A stretch of 64,000 nucleotides of DNA, taken from positions 329,072,305 through 329,136,304 of the forward strand of contig CM042689.1 in the NCBI GenBank assembly GCA_023614405.1. The letters run 5' to 3'. Of this stretch, positions 11,168-21,073 are shown one piece after another. Position numbers and translations under genes: made by a program. Below the pieces are notes generated by a model. The model ran no database searches, was not told the DNA's origin, and saw only the letters and a program-made list of their open reading frames with translations. This DNA is from Avena insularis. Its lineage: Eukaryota > Streptophyta > Magnoliopsida > Poales > Poaceae. The stretch's first letter is position 1; every line of letters begins with the position of its first letter.

Positions 11168-14100
11168 GAGGGCACATGGAGTGGTAGCAATACTCCTAAG
11201 AAGAAGAAGAAGCCGAAGGACCGACGCCCAAACACGGTCGGCACCGTCAGGGAGGAAATTACCGAAGTGAGCCCATCAGGGGTTCCTTTGGAGCCTGCCC
11301 TTGTCGTCAAAGGGTATGGTGGGAAAGTGGCGGCGATCACCCGGACAACCATCTCGATCAACACCGAGAATCTCCGGCATAAAGATAATGGCCACTTGCG
11401 CACACTCCTCTTCTAGAAGCTGCACGCAAGATACAAGTTCCCCGCTAAGTATCAGAACACAAATTATCATGGGAACGAAGTAAACAAGTCCGCCCTCACA
11501 AAGTTGAGCACCACCCTGGCCAGCTGGAGAACCCGGATAAAGAAGAAGATCTATAAAGAAGGCAAAAGTCTCGAGGCGATCCAGAAGATTGACCCGCAGA
11601 TCACCGAAGATCAGTTCCGGGAGTTCAAGGAGAGGTGTAAATCCGAAAGAGCCCTGGCCAATAGTAATCGGGGAAAGGTGCTACAGGCGATGAATATAGG
11701 TCATCACCATCTCGGATCTGGTGGATATAGAACCGCGGAGGCCAAATGGAATAAGGAGGACGAAGAGTATAGATCCAATGGGATAGAAAACCCCTTTGCG
11801 AAATTCGAACCCGGGCAGGTTCGAAACTTCATCAGGGCCCGTTACCATGTGGACCCAAAAACCAAACAACTCACCGCGGATCCTGCGGTGAAGGATTTCG
11901 AGGAAATTGTGGTAAGTATAATCTAATTACCGCGGATCAACTCGATTGCAATCTAATCGATGATATAAACGATTCACTGTTACTTCTTCTACAGGAGGAG
12001 GAAATTGTTGCTAGTCATGGATCCCAGTGTTCCTCATCCCAGGGGTCGACGGCGGCCACCCGGTGGGATAACCCTTTTAACAGGGTGATGAACCGAGCCA
12101 AGAAAATAGAGCCGGTTACGAAGAAGCCGTCGTCGGCTGACCGTCTGGCCGGCCTCGGGGGTAAGAATTGGGTGGATCATTTTGGTCCACCGCCGAGGAC
12201 GCATGTGGCGCCGTCAGGAAGGAGTGAGGAGGAAAACCGCGAGGTTCAAGAACTTAAGGAACAAGTGGCGCGGATCCCGCAGATCGTCCAAGACAACCTA
12301 GCAATCACCCTCACGTCCTTCCTGCCTACCTTGGTGGAGTCAATAGCCAACTGGAGTGCGGGTGGTCGATAGGGCCATGCCCGATTCCAAGCATTGGTCA
12401 GCAGCCACTCGAACAACGCGGCGCCAACAAATCAGGCGAACTACGTGTTCGTGACTCCGCCCGCTAGCACCGTGGTGCCGCAAGTGTTGGTGACTCCCCC
12501 TGCCATCACCGCGGTGCCGGAGTACATGTTGGTGCCCCTCCTGCCATCGTCGCGGCAGCACCGGAGCTCCAAGCACCCGTCGGTAGGGAGAATACACCGG
12601 CGGCCAGCACCGCGCCATCAAGCAGCCCTTCCGTCTCTTGCACGCCCGTCGCCGTATGCGGTGCATCAACATTAGCCGATCTCGACGCCATCACGGTAAA
12701 CAAATTGCTTTACCGCCTTTCACGCCATCTATTACTCTTATGGCATCTCTGACGACGCCATACATGTTTTCCGCAGACGGATGTTCCTTGCACTCTCTTA
12801 TGCTATGTGAACAACGAGCTGAGGGATGTTGCCAAGGGTACCATTGTTCAACCCTTGCAGCGCACATTCCACTCAAGGCCGATGCCAGATAGCGTGCACA
12901 GGGTTAAAATTAGTCGGGTGCTAAGGGGCTGCGACGACCTGGAACCTCCCATTCAACCCCCAGGAGCGGATGAAGAAGAGCCGGCTGTCCTCAGAACTTG
13001 CTTTGGCTTATTCTTGCAATGGCCAAAGAGCAGATCCGTTTGGGGACGGCGGGGGCCATCACGCCACAGACAACAGCACCGCCTGTCGTGCCAGCGACAA
13101 GCGGTGGCAAGGCCCTCATCACCGCCGTCACCTCCACGCGGTGGGTCGGATGATCATGTTGATGATATGCAGATGGTGCAGGATCCGGCCGAGGACGACG
13201 AATACTGGAATGATCACTTCTTCAACACTCAGTTTAGCAACGAAGACGTAGTTGGTGGCCCCATAGAGAAAGCCACTATCACCAAGCGTCTGTTTGGTTC
13301 TCAGGAGACGCCTCCAGCTTGCGCCTTTACAGAGCCAGCTGATACAACCAACCGGCCCTTTATTCTAAGCCTTGACACACTACATAGGGTGGCCGGTGCT
13401 CAGATTGCGGTGCCTGCCTGCTCTCCAAAAGGAAAAAAGGGCAGGAAAAGAAAATCTAGCAGCTCGAGCCAGCCGGTGGCGTCAACAACTGCGAATCCGA
13501 TCAGGTTTCGGGACGGGCCACCAAGACCCGAGGTATTGTGTGGAGGATTCATGTGGCGGGTGAGCCCATGCTACCTAAGAATTTTTGGAAGCTCGCTAGT
13601 TCAGGCGTGCTGACGATAGAGAGACGCCTTCTATAGGAGAAAGATCCCTCGCACCAGGTATTCGTGGTTAAGGTGCCACCAGGCTTGGGGTTCGTCAACA
13701 ATGCCCCTGCGGATCTGTTCTTCCTGCGGTTCGACGACATCTTCAATATGTTCCACCTATACCCGCTGCACTATACCATGGTCCGTCTGTTTTCTCTCAG
13801 CCTGGCCATGCAGATCATTAGAGAGAACACACTGGGCATCGCTATAGTGGACCCCTACTACATGCGTGACGGCTGCTTGGGTTCCCCCGCCAAACGACGT
13901 ATAGTGGCCTCGTACCTAAAAAGAATCCTCGTGGCGAACAAGACAAAGGAATACATTCTCGTGCCTTACTTTCCCGAGTAAGTCGTTATTCACTCGCCAC
14001 CGTCGATTGGCTTTATTAGATTATCATCATTCTTTTTCCAACACATTCCATTTGAATTTTTTGCGCAGAGATGAACACTGCACGCGCATCTCCTTATCGC

Positions 14101-14634
14101 CAAAGCATTCCCACGCCACGTATTTCGACTCGGGGAGTCTAGAAAAGAAGAAAAACTACGACAAGATCAAGGAAGTTCTGGATGATGCTCTCACTGGCTT
14201 TGCCTCGACGGAAGGCACCACCTTCGTGCGTACGAAGGTCAAGTTCGGCAGGCACGTCTTCAACCACGTAACGGAGTTCCCCTACGTGAAGCAGCCAAAA
14301 AAACAGTAAGAAGGAAGCCTACTACACACTCCATCACATGAGGGCGTTCCTACTTGACCAGCAGAATTCTACGATGCCAGATCATCTCAAACAGTGGGCC
14401 GAAGCAAAGGCCAAGATTACTGATTCAGATATTAGACAAGAGATGTATCGCATCCAGCAGCAGTTTGGGGCAATCATCTTTCGTGATGTCATGACTTCGG
14501 GGGGGATCTTCTACGGAGGAAATATCCCGAATAACCGTGACATAGAAGATCGCCTAGAGATGCAGGGCGACTATAGGAAGTTCATGACGAGACAAGGCGT
14601 CCTCCCGTTCCCTAAGCCGAGCCAGAAGGCTTGA
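11168..14634 (+). pseudogene. CACTA second gene: Transposase_24-like plus Ulp1-like, decayed
   Basis: A multi-exon gene. Exon 11168-11911 and exon 11995-12675 join in phase across an 83-bp intron (GTAAGT at 11912, acag ending 11994). They encode a Lys-rich start, then a region typical of plant Ptta/En/Spm proteins (Transposase_24), with WRTRIKKK near 11525 and FIRARYHVDP near 11830. In-frame TAGs are at 11414 and 12370. From 12807 a second module appears: a DUF8039-like segment ending in QWPK, an acidic/low-complexity linker, then a Ulp1/C48-like domain (13664-13977 and 14069-14634, joined over a 91-bp intron starting at 13978). Of the usual cysteine-protease residues, His (EHCT), Asp (YFDSGS) and Gln (VKQP) are seen, but the Cys position reads KEAYY. 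A 7-A run at 14297-14303 causes a frameshift. The product is probably a DNA-binding accessory protein; protease activity is not expected. Confidence 0.7.
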
Positions 14635-14844
14635 TGTTGGCCTAGTTGTAGTTACAAACTATAGATGACCTTTGTGTGTTTGTGGACAAGTGTACATGCT
14701 ACTATACTTATCTTATTAGGTTTATGAATCATCGCTTACTTCTTTTTCTTATTATTATTATATATCAATCAATGCTTGGTTTTTTTGCTTACTCTTTGGT
14801 CCTTTGCTCACTTTGGTCCTTCTTTTTTTCCTTACTCTTTTTTC
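14635..14844 (+). other. 3' region of the second CACTA gene
   Basis: Short AT-rich, non-coding stretch with T-rich runs, leading directly into the ~200-bp tandem repeats. No gene or motif was recognised. Confidence 0.5.
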
Positions 14845-15846
14845 GAGAATAATGCCGATGATTGAAATATCGTGGCACACTATATATGTGAATGTGCTAC
14901 GATGGGATTGTGAGCCTTGTGATATGCACAAGTCCAGGTCTTGTGCATCATACTTGGCTCGCCGTTCCATCATAGCATATTCCTGTGTCCAACGACCTAT
15001 GTATATATATGAGGCATTCTTTTCGAGTTATTTTTGTCTTTTTCGAGAATAATACCGATGATTGAAATGTCGTGGCACAATATATATGTGAATGTGCTAC
15101 GACGGGATAGTTAGCCTTGTGATATGCACAAGTCCAGGAATTGTGCATCCTACTTGGCTAACTGTTCCATCGTAGCATATTCCTGTGTCCAACGACCTAG
15201 CTAGTTATATATGAGGCATTCTTTTCGAGCTACTTTGGTCTTTTTCGAGAATAATGCCGATGATTAAAATGTCGTGGCACAATATATATGTAAACATGCT
15301 ACGACGGGACTGTAAGCCTTGTGTTATGCACAAGTCTAGATGCTGTGCATCCTACTTGGCTTACGGTTCCATCGTAGCATATTCCTGTGTCCAACGACCT
15401 ATGTATATATATATGAGGCATTCTTTTTGATTTACTTTGGTCTTTTTCGAGAATAATGCCGATGATTGAAATGTCGTGGCACACTATATATGTGAATGTG
15501 CTACGACGGGATTGTGAGCCTTGTGATATGCACATGTCCAGGTCTTGTGCATCATACTTGGCTCACAGTTCCATCGTAGCATATTCCTGTGTCCAACGAC
15601 CTATGTATATATATGAGGCATTCTTTTCGAGTTACTTTGGTCTTTTTCGAGAATAATGCCGATGATTGAAATGTCGTGGCACACTATATGTGAATGTGCT
15701 GCGATGGGATTGTCCGCCTTGTGCTATGCACAGGTCCAGGTGTTGTGCATCCTACTTGGCGAACAGTTCCATCGTAGCATATTCCTGTGTCGAAAAACCT
15801 AGTTATATATGAGGCATGCTTTTTGAGTTTGGTCTTTTTGATTTAG
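14845..15846. repeat. Five tandem ~200-bp repeats inside CACTA
   Basis: Copies begin with gagaataatgccgatgattg (or one-base variants) at 14845, 15045, 15247, 15449 and 15649, giving periods of 200, 202, 202 and 200 bp. Each unit contains an imperfect hairpin: a stretch with gtgctacgatgggat and later its near complement atcgtagcatattcc, separated by the dyad acttgtgcat/atgcacaag. Unit sequences differ by roughly 5-10 percent by eye. The array lies between the second gene and the small RNase H1-like ORF. Confidence 0.93.
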
Positions 15847-15935
15847 GAGTACTTTCTATAAGTGTATCTTCATATGCAACTTTAATTATATATGTTTTTT
15901 TTAATCATCGGTTAATTATTATTGTCAACTTATAG

Positions 15936-16184
15936 ATGACGTGGTATGTCGTGTACAAGGGACGGGTTCCCGGAGTCTACGATGATTGGGAAGACTGCCG
16001 GAGATAGGTGCACCGTTTCAGCGGCAATAGCTACAAAGGGTACAACACTGTGGTGGAGGCGGAAGCTAGATACACGCGCTATCTAGCGGGAGTTAGGACA
16101 AGGAACCGGATGAAGACCTACACCTTCGTCGCGGCGGTGATCATGCTTATCTTTTTTGGTTGTTTATCCCGCGTTTGTGTCTAG
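15936..16184 (+). pseudogene. RNase H1 N-terminal/viroplasmin-like small ORF
   Basis: An 82-residue frame with a single TAG at codon 24 (16005-16007). It starts MTWYVVYKGRVPGVYDDWED, has FSGNSYKGYNT in the middle and VVEAEARYTRYL next. This is the pattern of the RNase H1 N-terminal hybrid-binding domain, which is shared with the caulimovirus viroplasmin family and binds RNA:DNA hybrids. The conserved tryptophans/aromatics and the G-Y-x-x motif are visible. It is followed by a basic stretch and about 17 hydrophobic residues (FVAAVIMLIFFGCL), a possible membrane anchor, with no RNase H catalytic domain. Its function in the element is unknown. Whether it is a separate gene or a terminal exon cannot be decided here. 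Confidence 0.6.
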
Positions 16185-16477
16185 CTAGTTTAGATGTCTA
16201 GGCGAGCTTCCGATCGAGCTCTAACTTGTTTGATCGACACATGTATTCGCATGTCACCAACTACTTTGTAACTTGATCGAAACAATGTATCATTTATGTA
16301 TTCATGTATGAGACTTATCTATATGTATTTGTTTCAATCTTGTTTTGTGAATTGTGTATTTATATATATATAACTGTATATCTTATATCTGTGTGTATAT
16401 CTATGTGTATATATATTTGCCTATATAATCTGTATTGTATATCATCTGGCCCTGAAATTTTAAAAAAAAAGACACCC
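16185..16477. other. AT-rich spacer near the CACTA right end
   Basis: Non-coding, with a TA/GT-rich microsatellite-like stretch (16355-16440). Nothing else was recognised before the subterminal repeats. Confidence 0.5.
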
Positions 16478-16763
16478 GTGACGCACATGGCACAGCTTCT
16501 GTGGCGCACCGCAATTAAAGCGCACCTGCGCAGCTTAGTGGCGCACTGCAACATGCGCCACAGAAGATCCAAAGCGTAGCGCACCTGCCAACATATCCGT
16601 GGCGCACTAGCAGGTGCGCTACGCCTATCTCGACATAACCATAGCGCACCAGGCAGTGCGCCACGGCTAGGTGATAGTCGTAGCGCAAGGCCCGTGGCGC
16701 ACCCCTAGTGCGCCACAGATGATGTTTACAGGTGCGCCACAGACGACCGTTTTCCTAGTAGTG
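16478..16763. repeat. CACTA right subterminal repeats and terminus
   Basis: About ten CGTGGCGCAC/CGTAGCGCAC motifs in both orientations between 16478 and 16745, then the inverted terminal repeat ending CTAGTAGTG at 16763. The mirror image of the left end confirms that the element is complete. Confidence 0.85.
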
Positions 16764-16766
16764 CAC

Positions 16767-17018
16767 CCCTCCAACGCAGATGTACTTTCCTTAACAAGGA
16801 AGGAACTGCGGTAAAACAAATCCCTGTGTCTCCGCGTGCTCCACTACGGTTCCCTCGCTCCTCTCTTTACGTGTTTAGTAGCTAGGTTTGCATATAGGGA
16901 AATTCTCGTAGTTACATATCTAGAGAATTTACTTTGTGTCAAGCCTAAAATTGAAAAAATACTAAAAATTGGATAGCACTTATTCACCCCCCTCTAGGTG
17001 CCCATACGATCCATTTTA
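16767..17018 (+). mobile_element. Sirevirus 3' LTR, right part
   Basis: Continuation of the LTR interrupted at 4696, after the duplicated cac (16764-16766). It ends near cacccccctctaggtgccc...gatccatttta; the expected CA terminus is not clear, so the boundary is given to within a few bases. Confidence 0.7.
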
Positions 17019-17049
17019 GCTTTCTACCCGAAAAATCTACAACACTAGA

Positions 17050-17499
17050 TGGGCTCTGATACCATTGTTGGCTCTCTGGGATCATCTAGGTGTAGATCTT
17101 AGTCGGGTAGTCCTGTCTAGGGTTCATACTTGAGTTGGTACAGACTATTCAATATGAGAGAGAGAGAGAGATCTGAGAGAGGGGACATACCTTCTCCTTG
17201 GCTAGAGGAGGTTGATGATGTGGCCATGGTGAGCAACGACGACGGCGAGAGCAAGTGGGTTAGGTAGCGGCGACGGTGGAGCTTCCCGTTATTGTTGCGT
17301 GACCTAGATCGGTAGGATGTGTCGATGGGGAGTATAGCTCGCGAAGAACCTCGTGTTTCGAGCCGCCGGCCCCCACCTCTTTATATACGCAGTGTAACAG
17401 GGGCCCGCCAACCATATTAGGTTGGGCGCCCCCGGTCAGTGAACGAGTCAAAGGGCCCGATGGGCCCTTGGGCCCACGCGGGAAGAGATCAATCTAACA
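17050..17499 (-). mobile_element. Copia-type LTR plus primer-binding site, minus strand
   Basis: Plus-strand gggctctgataccat (17051-17065) is the reverse complement of a tRNA-Met primer-binding site (TGGTATCAGAGC). It directly abuts TGTTGGCTCTCT at 17066, and the LTR runs to aatctaaca at 17499 (434 bp, TG...CA on both strands). The element is therefore on the minus strand and this is its 5' LTR; its interior to the left is cut by the Sirevirus after about 30 bp. A GA microsatellite lies at 17156-17172. The LTR contains a promoter-like ctctttatata (plus strand 17379-17389). Confidence 0.75.
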
Positions 17500-17552
17500 A
17501 ATACATCCGAATTTAGATAAAGTTGAGTCAATTAATTTGGATCGGAGGGTGT
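17500..17552. repeat. Truncated Stowaway-like MITE end
   Basis: The sequence gagtcaattaatttggatcg followed by gaggg matches the inner part and terminal repeat of the Stowaway at 25044-25162. Only one end is present; the other side abuts the copia LTR. Confidence 0.5.
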
Positions 17553-17699
17553 AACAAAAACGAGTATCAACGACAATAATTTTCCACTGTTCAACATAAT
17601 ATATAGATTGCTAAAGCAGGCGTCAGGAATTTTTCGCCATTTCGATGATTATCCTTGTTCAAAGATGTTTTAGACTTCCGTCAATTTGTATCAAGTCAT

Positions 17700-19142
17700 T
17701 TTTTTCATACGACTCACACAAGAGCCAGGTTACATTATCAAAGAGATAAACAAACAAGTGTCTCAAAACAAAGGAAAACAAAGCTCGGCCATACTAAAAA
17801 GAAAAAAAACAAAGTTTGAGCAAACTACAATAGTTCTTTTTCCAAACCAACATGCATAAGCAACCAATCTAGCAGAAGGCTTCTAAAACAGGGAACAAAC
17901 ATCACCCAGGTAATTCCTCCAGATCATAGTTTCGCAATCAATCCCTAGTGACATCCACATCTTCATCCTCTTTGCCATTCGCGACTCTCAGCGTTGAAGC
18001 GTGGCGTGCCATGGCGTGCACCTGAGTGTTCATTCGCTATAGATGATCAACACCATCAACCAGCAGATACCTATCCCGTTCAGTTTGGAGACTTGTCCAG
18101 TAACGAAGAAAGACACACATGTAACATATTAATCCCAGAGGAGAAGAAATTAACTTTCCTTCAAAACATGAACCATTTCTAGACTTCCTCGCAGCCCAAC
18201 AAAGAGCAGCAATGCAGACAATGTGAAGGTTAAATCCAAAGGAAAGAAATTTCACAGTCAAAAAAAATTATTGAGTAAAGCAAGAAGGCCTAGTTTGTGC
18301 CCCAATAACGTTGGCAACAAAACTTCACATATATATGGCAGCAGGACATGTAAAAATAAATAAATGGTTTATAGTCTCATCCAAGGAAAAAAATGGCAGA
18401 CATAACTACCAACCCATTACTTTCATGTTGTCCTTAGCAGCAATTGCATTATGCCAGATAAGCCAGAGCCAAATTTTAATTTTTAGAGGCAACTTAGCTT
18501 TTCACAAGTGTCTAAAGGATCTATCATGACCAACATCAGCCAACTTATTATGCAGAGATTTAACTAAGAAGACCCTAGACTTAGTATACTTTCATTTTGG
18601 TTTATCACGTTTTTCGCTCAACCTTAATAGAGATAGCATGCTCCTTAGCTCCTACCAATGAGAAGCTAATTTGGGGGACAACCACCTTCTATAGGTGAAG
18701 AACCACCCCAGATCATACATATCTCTAACAGTGTGCTAGTTTGTTGGTTGCAAATCTCATAGAGTTCATGAAATTTCTTACAATGGGAGAAATTTTCAAC
18801 TCATTAATCATGCCAGAAGTCAGTCTCCCTGCCTCCACCTAGTTCCATTTTCCTCCCGGCAAGATAAATTTGCTTAATTTTCATTAAGTCTTTCCAAGCA
18901 GCAGAGTCATTCTGTTTCACCTTAACCCTCCATACACCATGAGTTATCCCATATTTTGCTTTAACAATCCTTTGCCATAATCCATCTTCCACTTCGAACT
19001 TCCACCACCATTTGCATAAAAGGAAAATATTAAACAATTTCAGGTTTTTAATACCCAGCCCTCCTTTTTTCCTTGGTCTACAAATTAAGGAACGGTTAAC
19101 CATATAATATTTTCTCTTAGAACTAGAACCTTCCCATAACAA
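17700..19142 (-). pseudogene. 5'-truncated LINE, C-terminal part of ORF2
   Basis: On the minus strand the segment 19142-18804 reads KGGLGIKNLKLFN and LLCKWWWKFE, the conserved region after the reverse transcriptase palm in plant LINEs. Further down, 18261-18037 gives IVCIAALCWAARKSRNGSCF, typical of the C-terminal zinc-binding (zf-RVT) region. Frames change between these parts, so the copy is decayed. A T-run at 17700-17707 on the plus strand would be the poly(A) tail. The palm domain is absent (5' truncation at 19142). No target duplication was found. Confidence 0.75.
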
Positions 19143-21073
19143 CCTCCTAATGATTTTAGTAAACTCTTCTAGATTTATATCATTTTATTTATTTACCTTT
19201 TTGTTTTCTTTGTTTATTGTTGCTTCTTTTTTGCCGTTGTACTTTTGTGTGCACTTTCACATTTTATATTTGTTAAAATTGCAGGTTTTTTGTGCTAACT
19301 GCAGTTTTATTTGGGAGAAGCAGTTTCCACTCAGTTTGGATTTTATAAAAAATATATTGTTTATAACACATGCATTTACACTTATCAAAATTTATATGCA
19401 GGGTTTTGAAGATCCAACTATGCATAACACCATATTGGCAAGTTCTCAACCTTGATATATATCTGAATCAAATTGAAATCTTCTATGGATCCAAAATTGA
19501 AATAGCTCCAAATATGGCATGCTTATGATGTGCATTTCTATTATCATTCAAAATTTAAATTTCGATATGTTATAAGTGCTTCGGAAGGAGTTCCGAGCCT
19601 CGCTAGCCAATCTTGAGAGCGACCAAGGGAAACAGTTCCAAGCATCGCTCTCTAAGTGTCAACGACGTACTTGAAAAGGAGATGCAAGGATTAACAATTG
19701 CTAGTCGATCATTTACCTTGCAACCCTCCCTAAATGTAGGATTAAGTCACGCTCCCTAAATGATGTGTTATTGCGACCAAAAGTAGCCTCCTTACACGAA
19801 CACATATTGTGTACCCTCGACATCGAGGGTGATGCTCCGCAACTCATGTCAAAGGAGACCCTACCGAAAGTGATATATACAAGACATCTGGCGGACGTTT
19901 TTGTAGACCCGAAACCCCAGTTTCCCAGGGGAAGCCCCGTCAGGGATTTCGGTGACTATGAGATGCTCTAAGTCGTCATGACTGCCCCTAGAGACTTGTG
20001 CTTTCGCAAGTCGCCACCATGGAAAAAACTATGGAAGAACGAGAAGTATAGGTATAAAGGTAAAAGGATAAATTAAACACGCAGATGTGATAGACTGATT
20101 TGGTGTTTTCTTATATTAGTCAATCAGCTATCACCTCTCACATATATGAGGCGAGTAGTCTTTTCGTTTAAATAAAGTGTTCATCTACACTTTCCTTACA
20201 AGAAAATGACTTGAACTAACGTCCAAAATAGCAAAGAAGTCAATCACCAGAAAAAAGGGAATCTCTAATATGTCAAAACACATTTCAGATATCAACATCT
20301 TCACCTTTTTATATGGCTGGTATGATCTAGACTCTGAAGCTTTCTTAGCTCATGTTAATAGTCGTTCACGTCGCGACTATGCTTATGTCATGTCTCTTGC
20401 ATTGGTTGTGAAAACACTGTAAATCGGATGGATATGCTCCACAAAGCAAACTTGTGCGTCTTGAAGAGACAAACAACTCTTATATTGACCATTTTACCAT
20501 CCAAAGCCTTCTTGATGCATCCATGGGCCCATCTTCAGCTCTAGGTCAGAGTCCATCGGACAATCTTTCCGTCCGGCTTCGCTCTGCCTTCACAAGTCGC
20601 ATACTAACCCGGATGAAGATAATTCTAAAATCAAAGTTGCACGTTGTGACCATGCGCACAACTTCCATATTGAGAATATTTCTATTTAATATCTTGTAGG
20701 ATTCCATCTTAGAGCTCTGTATGTCGTCCAGGTCACTCTTGTTGCCGTCTAGAAACTTGATTGTGGTTTAATCCAGGTAAGGCGGCTCAAACTAGGCATA
20801 AAGGCTAGCTAAGGCGACGTGAGAACGATCTTGTAGCCACATTGCAACAGTCCTTTGTATATTGTCCCTGAACTGCCTTTGAGTAACACAATCGGTTAGC
20901 TTGGCTGATCGTGACAAACCTGGCCCTAGGCATGTAAGGGGAATGCCTGCCAAATAAGATCATGCCAAGCAGTGTCCTAAGTCACATGAGCCGGCTTGCT
21001 AATCCGGCGATGTCGGGTATATCACAATTTTGGACTTGCAACACAATCGGCCAACAAGACGGATTGTGGTATA
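19143..21073. other. Unassigned intergenic or old repeat DNA
   Basis: No gene or element was recognised with confidence. 19143-19460 is T-rich and resembles retrotransposon leader sequence. 19765-19971 has a coding-like stretch (DIEGDAPQLMSKETLPKV) without a known domain. 20760-21060 is GC-balanced with no motif. Probably old, fragmented transposon sequence. Confidence 0.4.

Larger units (their letters stand above)
4697..16763 (+). mobile_element. Complete CACTA (En/Spm) DNA transposon, 12.07 kb
   Basis: Both termini are present: CACTACTAGGAAAAC at 4697-4711 and its reverse complement ending CTAGTAGTG at 16763. The 3-bp target duplication cac flanks it perfectly (4694-4696 and 16764-16766). 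Subterminal arrays of CGTGGCGCAC/CGTAGCGCAC motifs in both orientations fill both ends. Inside are, in order, a leader with intron, a TNP2-like transposase pseudogene, a 90-bp palindrome, a second multi-exon pseudogene, a block of five ~200-bp tandem repeats and a small RNase H1-like ORF. It is inserted in a Sirevirus LTR. All genes carry stops or frameshifts, so it is not autonomous now, but with intact ends it could be mobilised in trans. Confidence 0.95.

Noticed and set aside
14845..15846. CRISPR-like array
   Set aside because: Units are contiguous 200-bp tandem repeats with no unique spacers, in a plant transposon.
17156..17172. GA microsatellite as regulatory element
   Set aside because: A simple repeat inside a copia LTR; no evidence for function.
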